DNA of 64,000 nt from contig CAJNOQ010000134.1 of the NCBI GenBank assembly GCA_905250885.1, positions 1,063 through 65,062 on the forward strand, given 5' to 3'. The stretch comes from Didymodactylos carnosus. Its lineage: Eukaryota > Rotifera > Eurotatoria > Philodinida > Philodinidae. The position numbers and the translations under genes are program-made. The notes below the pieces were generated by a model, which saw nothing but the letters and a program-made list of their open reading frames with translations, made no database searches and had not been told where the DNA came from. This document shows positions 1 to 11,846 of this stretch, one piece after another (position 1 is the stretch's first letter; every line of letters begins with the position of its first letter).

Positions 1-356
1 ATATTTTTTTAATGAGATAATTATTTCGTATTTTAATGAACCTGCATAAAATATGATTATATTCATCATCAGGATTTTTTAGTTTATATATAGATGGTGA
101 TACTTTGTCATCAAGAATATACCAATTTTCTAATAATTTAAAATCTAAAAATAAAATATTTATAAATTATTTTATTCTATATGATTATTTTTCATCAAAC
201 ATCAAACCTTTTCCTAAATCGATTGCAAGATTTTTAATATTATTAAAATCGGTTGTAGATAGTTCAACTGGTAGAACAAGATTGCCATATTTATTTCCAA
301 CAAATGTCTAAACAAAAAAAATAAAATACGAAATAATTATCTCATTAAAAAAATAT
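1..356. repeat. Perfect 35-bp inverted repeat around exons 3 and 4 of the NWD-like gene
   Basis: Bases 1-35 are the exact reverse complement of 322-356; the core reads AATGAGATAATTATTTCGTA in the left arm. In the minus-strand transcript the right arm ends 14 nt before the exon 3 acceptor and the left arm starts 6 nt after the exon 4 donor, so both arms are intronic and the two exons lie in the loop. The left arm touches the window edge and may be longer. Confidence 0.9.
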
Positions 357-3096
357 ATTTTTAACTCTTAAAATAATGACAAATATAGAATATTTGTCTT
401 TTTTTGGAAAATTAATTATAAGCTTTAGCCTAGGTATTCATCCAATCTATTAATTGTACAAAGTGTGAGAGTTTTCATTTACATAATGAAAGAGATACTT
501 GTCTCTTTTTTCACAGATATAATTACTTGTAAACATTTTATCCTTATTTGAAAAATATTTGTCAACTAAAATTTCAACTGTCGTCACAAAGTACTTCGTA
601 GTGAAAAAACTAACCAAGTATTGCAATTATGAAGAAGTACTTGTAAAAGTGCATGGAAATAAGTATATTTTGAAAATATGTGCCAATTTTTTTCTAAATA
701 CTTCTTATTAAGCAAGCAATCAAGTGCATTTACGAGAGTATCGTATATGACTAAAATAGAGCAAAAACTCGAAAATATACCAACATGTAGAACAAAATTA
801 AATTCATGCAGAGTTGGAGAAAAGTGCTTTTTCCTCTTCAGCACACGCGATAATCCCGAAGATTTTCTATTTTTGACACGTGATATTGTCATGTGTTGTT
901 AGGTAGATTTTTTGAACAAAATGGCGAAAAATAATTTTTATGGTAAAACAATATTAGTTTCAAAATTTTCTTGAACACATTGATACCAACTCAGTATCAA
1001 TGATGCTAACCGATGCCATTTTTGATTCTTATAGCCAATACCGCATTGAAATATCGCACTAATTTTGATCATTGTCACATTGAAACTTATTTAGTCAGTA
1101 ATTATTTCTTATTATGGCTACTTTTACTTAATTTTGCACTAATTAGAGTGTGGCACTGACTGATATCAGTACCACATTATCCTGTCAAAATCATGCGACA
1201 CACTATAGCAGCACTTCTCTTATCAGAAGGAAAAGGTGAAGTTTGAAAGACATTTGAAAAGGATACTGTGATGTTTATACAGACAGAAGTTGATAAAACA
1301 CAACGATGATTGAAAAAACTAAAGTTTGGTTACGATGTATGATGCCAAAAGTTTTTAAATCTTTGCATCGATGCGCATACATATCAAAATCATGGCAGTA
1401 AAAATTTATTTTTGTAGGCATGTCAAGCTAAAGATTTCCCGTGTTAAAGTAGCCATGTATTGATTTAGTCATGAAAAAAGTGTTATGTATAATGTTATGT
1501 TATAAACACACATTTTACTGGGAATTTTGACAAAACAATAGATCATAATTAAGACATTTTTTTTTTTTGACATTAAATGACTTAAAAAATTTTATATAAT
1601 CTACTAAACTACTACAAAACTGAACTACTAATCCTGAACTGTGCATAAACGTTCATTTATTTTTTCCGTTGATATATATGTTCCTTTTTTTTGGTTAAAA
1701 GTTTACTGATTTATCAACCTAATATTTGACTATATAAAGTGTAAAAAAAAAGAAAAAATATCATCAAACATTGAACATGTTCAAGGACAAAATAAATCAT
1801 CTCTAAACAGTAGTATGCGAATTGCTTTTTTCCTATGCCAGAGGGCAATTTGTCAGAAAAAATGTCATCAATCTTTAGTATGCATACTATGCAGGCTTTC
1901 TTATGGCATGGGTTTGATCAGTCAGTCACTCTACAGATTAATTTTTTCGAGCATAATAATATTATGCCTATCACTTAATTTGCTATTTTGAGTTCTTAAT
2001 GCTTCTTTTTTTTTTCGTTGAAAAGAATTATTGATATGGAAAATTGTTCGAATATTCTCTTTTGATTGAGCAACATACATAATAATCAGAAGGTATGAAA
2101 AAACGGATGTAGGCGGTGACGAAAGAAATATACATTTGTTAGTGGATGAATAAATTCTAGAAGAAAAAAAAAAAACATATTTTCTATACTTTTAGCTTTC
2201 TCTTAACTATCACAATATTTTGCTCATTAGTATAAAGACTAAAAATTTATTGTCAATATTTTCTTTGTTTCCGCCTTGTTATCTAATAGTCATTAAAGAA
2301 GAAAATAAAAATTGTACATACTAGTAAAAATAGACCAGATGATGTATGATAACAATCTTGTATTTCTTTCATTAATCTTAATACATGATAAGGATTTTGA
2401 GCAAAATCAAAATGCCAATTTAGATTTATATCATTAAATAGAACATAGAGTCCTTGTGCTAAAAAATATTGTTGAAGTTTTGGTAATGTTTCTGTTAAAA
2501 GCATATGTCGTTCATCGTCAAATTCTAGAATTAAATAAAAATAACAAATTAATTATAAAATAGTAAAAATAATATTTGAATGTAATGATGAGACAAAAAT
2601 TATCTTCATTTGTCCTCTATTCAAAACAACAACAACAATAAACATCTTAAATAGATTTTATGACGTCATAAGAAAAACAATTTTTTATCTGTAGATGAAA
2701 GAATAATAATAACACTTTTTTTTTTTATTTTTTCTATTAGAACTGCCATATGACGCAGAACGACACAATTTAATTTCCAGAAATGAACGTTAATTCCGTT
2801 CTATTTACAGCTTAAAAATATTTTCATTTCCGCAGTAGATGTATACAGTTTTTTGGATTTTTTTTAATAATAAATCAACAAAAAACCTTTCTTCAACTCT
2901 AAGCTTAAAAATAAGAAGAAATTGATATACATTAGTTGACTTTATTCTATATATAATACATAGACATACCATCTTTATTGCAAATAAGTAGAATTTTAAT
3001 TTGTGCCCATGGATATTTTGGTAAATTATAGCCACTACCAACTTTGCCTTGAATAACATTTGAAAATGTATCAGATGGATTTGTACCAGAAACCAT
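42..3096 (-). CDS. NWD/qui-1-like NACHT and WD-repeat protein, 5' part (incomplete at left edge)
   Basis: Four exons can be joined: 3096-2970, 2524-2322, 307-208 and 144-42. All have GT-AG borders and matching phases, and a good donor at 41/40 shows the gene continues off the window. The 177 or so residues start MVSGTNPSDTF, then give a Rossmann-like stretch (IKILLICNKDEFDDERHMLL), a helix with MKEIQDCYHTSSG, the block FLLTFVGNKYGNLVLPVEL, and LLENWYILDDKVSPSIYKL. The order and spacing match the N-terminal region of NWD1/NWD2/qui-1-type proteins, where a strand and acidic helix precede FV-F-G-KYG-RP-P and LL--WY-LD-NAVPP--YVL. In that family a NACHT ATPase and WD40 repeats follow; neither lies in this window. 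The usual SSTF motif is replaced by CNKDEF and the RWGV motif by NLNW, so this is a divergent member. Introns are 445, 2014 and 63 nt. The family call is from remembered motifs, not a search. Confidence 0.6.
585..900 (+). repeat. Dispersed repeat copy A, coding-like, within intron 2 of the NWD-like gene
   Basis: The stretch around 611-740 matches the reverse complement of about 7510-7640: the block AACCAAGTATTGCAAT followed by ATGAAGAAGTACTTGTAAAA and GTGCATGG is shared almost base for base, and a second block (AAGCAAGCAATCAA) recurs a little further on. Both copies read KYCN-EEVLVKVHG in the same frame, which suggests an ancestral coding sequence, probably part of a mobile element. Family not recognised. 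It lies in the only long intron (2014 nt) of the neighbouring gene. Confidence 0.6.
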
Positions 3097-4860
3097 CGTT
3101 ATTTTGTTTATTTTTATTCACACAATCATTTGAATATTCATTATTATTTCATATAAATATTTTTTAAATCATTTGATTATGGTATTTCGAATAGCATTTT
3201 GTTGATTAAAAGTTCATATTTTTAACAAATATAAATAATATATGAATAATACGAAATATGGGTCGTAGATGAATCTAGAAGAAAGAAAACAATCGTCATG
3301 CAATATCGATAATGGCAGTAGTCAATCATTGATCTCATTGTAAAAATAGATGATTAGTTTTTGTTTTTTTAAAATCATTGTCAAAAAGAAAAAATTTTAG
3401 ATATCATTTTTAGATATATTTAATATAGTACTAGGATAATTGATTATGATATTGGCAATTCTATTCTACATAAAACTTTGTCAAAAAATTAAAGCAGAAT
3501 CTTTCTTTTCTCAACTAAATATTTCTGAAGTATTTTCGAAAAGAAACAAAAGAGTTTCATTAGAGTAAAAAAGTTAGAATTTTTTTTCTATTTAATCTTT
3601 CTCTCTCTATTACATGTTCAAAAAAAGGTAAAAGACTGTGTGTGGGTGTGTGTGTGCTTATCCGGACTTTGAAGGATCTTTAATGAAAAAAAATAAATAC
3701 ACTCTAAATATTCTAATGAAAAATGTATGCATCACAATTGTCTAAAATCCGAAAATTTTCTTCCTTAAAAACAAAACAAAAGTGGATTAACCAATAACAT
3801 TTCCATTAGATTTTTATTTCATTTTAATATACTACTTTTCTCTTTCTCATTTGACTTATGTCGTTGAATCTCTTTGATTAATGTCTCTAAATTTTATACG
3901 AAAGAGAATACTGTAGAACGACATTTTATAGATGATAAAAAGCAGATCACTCAATAACGACAGGATATGTCACTTATGTATAAATAAATATTCTTTTCTT
4001 CTTTTATATTAAATAGATTTCACACATTTTAACATAAATCGAAAACAATGTGTTTTTCAAATAGATAGTGAATGTCAAGATTTTTTTAAAGATTTTTAGT
4101 TAAAAATTTATCTTAAAAAAAAGTCACTCTTAATTATGATACTAATGCTCTCTGATTTAAAATTTTTTTAAATTGCCATCTATATTAATATATATGCGTA
4201 TATCTATCTTTATCTGTTGTCATCTATTTTTTTTTTCAGTTGCAACACTATAAGATGACGATGAGTTTTTTTATTGTGACGTATAATGAATGACAGAAAC
4301 ACATCATATTTCATAAATCAAACGCCGTGAGAGAATATTTTTAGACAGAGAAAAGACGGTCATATATATATATATATATACAATAAAAAAACAAAAAAAA
4401 ATGAAGAAAATAGAGCGAACATACATTGAAAATAATTTTTTTATAGAATCCATTTAAAAATTAAATAATTAACTTCGACATTCAAAAATTAATCTTTTTA
4501 ATAAAAAAAAATAGAAAATTGTAATATGTAAAAATGATAAGGATAATCATAAAATTCTCTTTTTAGATGACATAAACTCCGTAGAGTAGTAGTCAGTCAG
4601 TTAGTGTCTTTTTGACTGTATTTGGATTATTAGACAATGTAAGAAAAGAATCAGTGTGTTTTGTTTACTGGAACGGAATACAATAGATCAATGCCAAAGT
4701 GATAAAATTATGATGGTCTTTAATGTGTTCATTATTCAAAAATTAGTGTCAAATTTTTTGACAAGAGTACAACTGTTATAATTATCAGTTTGACATATGG
4801 ATAATAACTAGAAGTTCATGATTTCAAAGTTATAAGTCATTTTAATAGAATAGTGTCACA
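3097..4860. other. Intergenic, no gene seen
   Basis: AT-rich sequence upstream of the NWD-like gene with homopolymer runs, a short GT-rich stretch near 3640-3657 and a (TA)n run at about 4362-4380. The few short ORFs have no coding character. The NWD-like promoter would be expected just above 3096, but no element can be pointed to. Confidence 0.5.
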
Positions 4861-5075
4861 CCCATGGGGAAATTTTATCGAAGTTTTACCATGTTGGAGC
4901 GTGTAGTTGAAACATTAAATGGGTGGTCAGGTGTGAATTTTCTATAATTTCGTGTTTTCCTGAGCAATTCATGCGTTATCATAAGTGGAATATATTTTTT
5001 ATGCATGACCGCACACCATTTTACGATGTTCAGGAGTGTACACGCCGTTGTATATACTAAAATTTCCCCATGGGC
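4861..5075. mobile_element. Small inverted-repeat element (MITE-like)
   Basis: A 17-bp perfect inverted repeat, CCCATGGGGAAATTTTA at 4861-4877 and its reverse complement at 5059-5075, brackets about 180 bp of slightly less AT-rich DNA. The size and terminal repeats fit a non-autonomous DNA transposon. I see no clear target-site duplication, so the superfamily and exact ends are open. The 77-codon ORF across it is probably fortuitous. Confidence 0.45.
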
Positions 5076-7470
5076 ATTAACAGAAGAGACATTACTTTTA
5101 AGCAACACTACAGAAATAGGTGTGAATAGACACTTTAGACGGTCTCCACCAGCCCTGTGATCGATCTCTATTTACTCATACGAGAGAAGGTGTCAGATGA
5201 TAGATCATTCTTTTTGCGGTATTTTAACCTATGATACTGATTTCGAATTTGATATTCATTTCTAAGTATATGTGTAAAATTCACTTTCTGGAACATAAAA
5301 AAAAACTGAAAAAAACAAAAAAATAAAACTTTTTAAAGTCAAAATTTTGTCGCATGTCAAATTATTTATGTTCATAGATTTATCTGGATGGATAAAGAAA
5401 ATATTTTAAAAGAGTGAAAAAAAAATTTTTTTTCTTCTGTTTTTAAGAAATAAGATTCTAGAAATCCGCTGAAGAATAATTTTGATAATGAAAACAATAT
5501 TAAATTTGATATCAACCTCATCGATTACATATGGTACCGTTAATTGCATGTAAAAAGTGATTTGATACCTAAAAAAATATCTTTCCTAGTTTGTTTATTT
5601 CTCCTTCACACATATAATCTTTCAATGGGCAAAAGAGCCATTGTCACTTTGTACAATTACATTTTTCAAGTACTTTGAATCGCGATGAGAACAAGAAAAC
5701 ATTTACTTACTCTCAAAACTTGATTATTTTTTTTTTTTTTATGTTTTAATAAACTCTTTTTGATAGAGACTATATTCTTTATTTCAGTTGTTTAGGTGAA
5801 CACTATCATTTTCATCATCATCATCATCATCATCATCTCTTCTTTTTTTTTTATAATAATACAATATCTAAAGTAGGAGGTGGATATGACGGGTGTTTTT
5901 TTTTTTTTCTCACAAAAGATTTTCTTTCGTTTCTATTTTATCCTATAGAAGAAAAAATCCGGCTATATATTTCTTTTTGTCTTTTATGGAAACAAAAAAA
6001 ATCTATGAGTGCATGTTCATTTTTTTTAAATAAAAAAAATTTTCTTCTCTATATCTACTATCCATCATGTCATCTTCTTCTATTCTCCACTTTTTTTTTA
6101 ACGTTCATCAAGAGTTTCTTGCGCTTATAGAAGAAAAGGAACTTTGTCTATCAGTCTAAAAACCGTATTTTATTTTTTTTTTTTCTTGAAACGGATATAT
6201 GATTATGAAATTGTTTGTCTAATTAGTTTTCTTTCACCCGTTGGTTTAGACACAACGACGATGATGATAAAAACTTTGTGAATAAATCAAATTTTAGGAT
6301 TATTGTTTCTTCTCACGCATGCAAAATAGATAAAAAAAAAAAGAAAAAAGAAGTTTAAAACTCCTTTAATGTTGTTTTTAACTATATTGTAGCTGGTATG
6401 ATAATCACGTTCATTTTTTATTTGGCCTCTATAATGTGTTCTACTTTTATACAATGATATCCGACGCAAAATAATAAAGGATGTTCTTATCCAAACTAGA
6501 TATTTAATTGTGTGTGTGTGTGTGTATACATCTGTATGTGTAGAAAAATGAGAATGAGGAGAAAAGACAAAGTGGAAAGTGTTGGAGATCTATTTATTGA
6601 TATGTGAAGTCTCGATACATTTATTAAATGTGTCATATGGCAATCAACATAAGCTATGATGACAAAAAAAGAGGTAATATATATCTAGGATCAAACATTT
6701 TTTGGAATACAAAAGCGTTATTACTCGTGTTGTTCAAAAATTTTTTATCTACACAACATCTTTAAAGATGTTATATAGATATAAAATAGATAAAGAAAGT
6801 CTGTCATAATTTTTATGAAGAACTATCTTGTTACAATTCATTTGTGGTTGACACTTTCCATCAGTAGTCTATGTCAAATTCTCATTTTTTGGGTAGTAGC
6901 GAGATTAATTCGAATGCAAGTTAATATTAAAGAAAGTGTACGTCGCGCGAATTCGACGATCTAGACGCTACTCCCGTAACCCTGATCGACACATTTCATA
7001 ATTGTGCTTTACCTCAATCAACATCAGCATTTCGTTAATACATTATTAACATTTACCTTAGTTTGTGTTACTTATGTTCCTAATTTATCAACCTTGACAC
7101 TGTTATTTTTCTATCTTAATCAGTGCTGCATACCGGATGCTCACATCGGCTAGTACAGTACATCCAATGGTTTTGAAGCATTATGACACATTTTATCATA
7201 ATACCACGGACGTTCACATCAACTTTGCTACGGTGACCCGTGAACTTTAGTATCCTTTGTTAGTTCACCCCCTTTTCATTGGTACATATCTTTAAATTTG
7301 TTGGTATTTTTGCCCAATGTTTCGCCAATAAAGTTAGAGCGAAACTATTCTATTAGAGAAGTTTCTTTGCATGAAAATCTGTGACATTATACATACACGT
7401 CTCTATTTAGATACCGCACGTGTTACTTAAAAGTGTTCGAAGTTTTTCCTCTTACCGAGTGATTAATAAT
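5076..7470. other. Intergenic with microsatellites, no gene seen
   Basis: Contains a (TCA)n run at about 5812-5837, a (TG)n run at about 6509-6525 and many T/A homopolymers. Around 6890-6990 a degenerate inverted motif (GTAGTAGCG ... CGCTACT) and higher GC suggest old transposon debris. No ORF has coding character. Confidence 0.45.
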
Positions 7471-7509
7471 GTGTGGTATTAATAATAAACTATACCCATG
7501 TGTAATATG

Positions 7510-7640
7510 AAGATTTGCCGTAGTGAACGTATTTGATTGCTTGCTTGATAGGAAGTGCTTAGAATCAAGACTACCCTTTTGCCATGCACTTTTACAAGTA
7601 CTTCTTCATGATTGCAATACTTGGTTGAAGATTGAACATT
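7510..7640 (-). repeat. Dispersed repeat copy B, coding-like
   Basis: Reverse-orientation relative of the 585-900 repeat. On the minus strand it reads KYCNHEEVLVKVHGK and then TSYQASNQIR, corresponding to KYCNYEEVLVKVHGN and TSY-ASNQV in copy A. The open frame extends over 7724-7479 (81 codons). Likely a fragment of an unidentified mobile element; not named to a family. Confidence 0.55.
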
Positions 7641-7724
7641 TGACCAATTAGAAAACTCTGCACAATGAGAAATCAAACTTTCAACGTCACACATATTCAA
7701 GGTTAGAAATAGTAATAGTGTCAA

Positions 7725-10700
7725 ATTATGACAACTATTTACATCAAGCCACTTGAATGCGGTGTACAGTTTTCATCGTAATTCGCCGAAGAATCAGTTT
7801 CAAATTAAAAAACTATTCTTTCTAAAACCTTTGGTTTTTCATAGGGGCTCTAGCGAACCTTTTGTATCTAACTATGCCATTTTGAAATTTTAAGGTTACC
7901 AGTAGAAAGAGCGAGCAAAACTTTGTCTGTGATCAAATTTTGAGTGTAATCGGATGACATTTTGAGGAGATAGCATATTGGACTCTTGAGACATTCACGG
8001 GTTCATGATACTTCCGAACCAGTGAACAGCTGTTGGCACTATAACTCGGTTAAAATGGAAAGTGGAATAAGGCATCTTGTAGCCCTTGATGCGCTGGCTC
8101 TGTAAAACTGTGCGCTTAAATTGGCTAAACCAGCGTCTGGTTAAGCCTGCAAGGCCAAACTACAGGATCGACTCTATGATACAGGCTCCAGATCATGGAC
8201 ATGTCCAGTGAATGTATCATAAAGAATCTCCAAAATGTGTTCGGCATAGTCTATTCAACTCAGTTTTTTACGCTGAACACACATATGGTCTTAGATTATG
8301 ACTGTGAGTAACATTTAGTAGAAAAAAAATGAAAACTCGGCAAGAAAAAAGAAAACAATGAAAACAATTTCTCTATTTCAAATATATAAGATTGTAGCTC
8401 ATGAAAAGCCCTTCAAAATGTATATGCGAAAATTTGTTAACAGAAATCTTCGAATGACAATACTTTAACATTGATCAGGTATTGGTCATGATTTTGCATG
8501 ATAATCTTGAAGCAGTGAATTGACTCTAGATCCTGTAAAATTAGATGAAAAGGGAATTTCTTATATGCCATTCGACACGCCGCGAGCTGCTCTATAAAAC
8601 TACATAATTGGTTTCTTAGTTCAAGGGTGTCACCAAATTTGCCAGAGTTCTTATTGATTAAAGCAAAAATAATATAAAAATGTATTTAATAATAACTATA
8701 GTGAATGAACTATCTGGAGTAGAAAAAACCCCCACAGTTGTTCCTCTAAAGTCTCAACTGATGTCATTTTCATACCAATCCTCCATCATAAAGTGAAACA
8801 TTCACGTTGTTATTCGAATTTTTCTGGATCGTCCAGTGCATCATATTAACATTCATATAATGATCTTTTGTAGAAACCTCATTGTTGCTCCTCTTTTTAA
8901 GGATGTAAGCTCTAGTTTTTATTATATGAGACCTATTTCTTTCTGCTCGCTTTATATTATATCTGTAACACTTTACTGGTGCGCAAAGAATCTCACAGTA
9001 AATATGTCTTGTACTGTGTGCAAAGTGTGAGCCCACTGCGTTTTTCAATCATTTCTTAAATTGGTTTATGATGATTATTCTTTTAAATCATTAATTTGCT
9101 GTGTCGAAGACAGTCGGCTAAAGATGTACAAGGTGATCCTATCCCTATTCTGTCCTATCTAAAACTTAATATTCGATAGCATTCGGTCCATTATTGCTTC
9201 ATTAATTCGTGATTCAGTAAGCGGACATCTGTGGGTGTTTTCCCTGGACATGAAGTTGACTGAATTTTCACAAAAATAGTGGAATATGTGTTTATTGTTT
9301 TTGAATAAAATTGTTGCTGGAAAAATAGGCTTCTATCACTGATCGAATCATTTACCTTTTGCTCCTATTTTTTCATGTATAGGCTAGGATTAAGTTACAA
9401 AGTGTCTAAAATGAACGGGGTAGAGTACAAAGTATACAAAACTCATAATCTGCACACCTCTAAAGTCGATTTTACTCAGATTATATAATTTTTTGTCTTA
9501 TTACCGTATTACTATCCTTGTCGAAATACAGTATACTCGGTTGTTTTTTGAATAACTCAGGAATAATAAATGTGATAGAGTCTTGCGGTTCTCACTAGTC
9601 GATAGCCAAGACTTTTAGTCATGTTTTTCTAAGAAAAAACATTTTCAAAGTGCGATTTTCTAGGAAATTTTTGAAAAACCAGCTTGGATTTCTACAGAAT
9701 GATATATTTTTGAGGCCATTATGACGCGATTTTGACGGATGTTACCTATAAAGCGATATACCTGGTATTCACAGTTTCAAATAATTTGGATGAAAGACAA
9801 CGACGTTATAAATTTTTTAATTTTACATGGTAATTGACGAAAAACCCGGTTTTTAAAAAACTCATCATCCAGAGCTATTCCACGTTCAGCAACAAACAAA
9901 CATTGCCACAAGATTCACAAGCATGGATTATCTATGTACTACATATTTTTGAGATTTACTAGACCAAAGAAAAATCTGATCTTGATGATCTTGGGAAAAA
10001 TATCTGGAAGCTCGTCAGATCTGATAATCAGAAAGCACTGAAAATGATAGGGTTGCGATCGTAAGATTAACTTTTGATCCGTTTAACGGAATTAATAAGG
10101 ATATAAACGGAATGTGGCCAGAAGCGCTGAATTAAATTCGATCTAGATAAAAGTACCGTTTCAGATTTCGCTGATGATTTCTTCATTATCATAAAGTATC
10201 TTAAATTCTTTCATCAAAGTAAACAACTTTATTTCAAAGAGTGAAAGAAGGGTATTATCAAATTCTAAAGTTAATTTTTAGCCTCCTGTTAAATTACGAT
10301 ATATTTCTCAGGATCACTTAACGGATGTCATGATAGAAGAGTGTTATTCAATTTCACTTGGTATAGCATAAGTTTCATGTTCATGTTTGATAACAAAGAA
10401 TCCTAAATCAACAATTTAGAAAAAAATTTGCTTCCTTTTTCGATAGCATTCTTATTGCGAAAAAACTATAATTTCTCATTTTTCTAGAAAAACATATTAA
10501 AGTACGAAGGTAGCAAATCGCAACAAATAAATAAAAAATCATTTTCATCATCGCAAAAATTTTGACTAATACAGTTCATTAATTATTTAAAAATTTTTAT
10601 TGACATTTTGTTATGATCTTAATTAAATCAGATTGTTTAAAACACTACGGATTCCTTGAACGATGTTTTTTTAATTAGAATCTTGTACAAGCAAGATTTA

Positions 10701-11160
10701 TAAAGGACTACATACATTTCTTATTCTTATCTTCTTAAAATATAACATTCTGATGAATTTAGGAGCGAAAGAAAATAATGATAAAAAAAGAGTAGAAATA
10801 AATATCAAATAAAATGATAAAATAACTATTCTAATATATTCTAATGTATACAGATGTTTCAAATAGAATATAAAATATAATTTCAAACTTTTCATAGGAA
10901 TATATTATCAAATTAATGAAAAAGACTTTTGCCAGTTGTGACCATTAATAAATAAAAAGAATTATCTACTAGAATTGTCATTTACCTTGTATTCTATTAT
11001 TGAGTTGAAAGTATGAACTATAATTAATGCGCTCTGTTCAATATGGAAAAGGAACTCTACTGTTGTTTTAAAGAAATAAGAGTATATTTTAAGAAAAACA
11101 ATATAGTACAAAATATGCAGAAAGAGAATTAATGAAACAAATTAGTCATTAGACAGATGT
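7725..11160. other. Intergenic repeat debris, no gene seen
   Basis: Base composition from about 7.7 to 10.2 kb is less AT-extreme than the other spacers, which is usual for old transposon remains. A strong hairpin sits at 8123-8147 (GGCTAAACCAG / CTGGTTAAGCC). Opposite-strand ORFs near 8770-9048 overlap each other and match nothing I know. From about 10.2 kb the sequence returns to plain AT-rich spacer. Confidence 0.4.
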
Positions 11161-11164
11161 ATTC

Positions 11165-11674
11165 TTAACTATTAATTATACTTTCTTGTAATAATGGTGT
11201 TCTTTCATTTGTTTGATTTGGATTGATGGAGTCGAAATATCTTTTGCAACAGGCAAAGAAACCCATACAAATAAAAATTACTGATATACCACCAGTAATA
11301 TACCAAACAAAAAGTTTTACATGTGTACATTTAGCAACAAAACATCGTGAACATTTTGGATCAGATTGTTCGTACGGCGTACATAATGTATAATCCCAAG
11401 CAAATCTTATCGACGGTAAACGTACGACAGTTATGCCAGCATGATAAACTGTGACATTGATAAAACGTACAATTTTTGATAAATCAGTATAATATATTAA
11501 TTTAAATGTAAATGGATATTTACAATGTAAAACATTTAAATTATAATCGACATACATATCATCTACGTAGCAAGATGAAGTTGTTATACAAGCACTACAG
11601 TCAGATAAATTTTCTCCTTCATCGGGAAATAATATTAAACAAAATCCAATAATGATCACCAATTTTAAAAGCAT
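11165..11674 (-). CDS. Small type I membrane protein with C-terminal di-leucine motif, unknown family
   Basis: Single exon of 169 residues. Residues 1 to about 17 (MLLKLVIIIGFCLILF) form a signal peptide. A cysteine-rich lumenal part follows (CSAC, C-Y-V, CTPYEQ, CSRCF, CTHV), then one membrane helix near residues 124-146 (LFVWYITGGISVIFICMGFF) ending in CCKR. The short tail contains ERTPLL, which fits the acidic di-leucine signal [DE]xxxL[LI] used for endosome/lysosome sorting. This predicts a disulfide-bonded ectodomain on an endolysosomal or surface protein. It lies 172 bp downstream of another minus-strand membrane protein gene. No family recognised; it may be lineage-specific. Confidence 0.6.
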   Translation of the reverse strand: MLLKLVIIIGFCLILFPDEGENLSDCSACITTSSCYVDDMYVDYNLNVLHCKYPFTFKLIYYTDLSKIVRFINVTVYHAGITVVRLPSIRFAWDYTLCTPYEQSDPKCSRCFVAKCTHVKLFVWYITGGISVIFICMGFFACCKRYFDSINPNQTNERTPLLQESIINS

Positions 11675-11846
11675 CAGAATAATGAATTAATATAATAACT
11701 ATTTTGTTTTCTTTAAAAACATTTATATCTTTTTATTATCATCAGGTGAGTGTTTGAAAACATGTTGTTTTTTTTACGTTTCATCTTATCATATATAATG
11801 CATAATGCACGAGAATTGTAGTAAAATAAAATTATATAAGCTAAAA

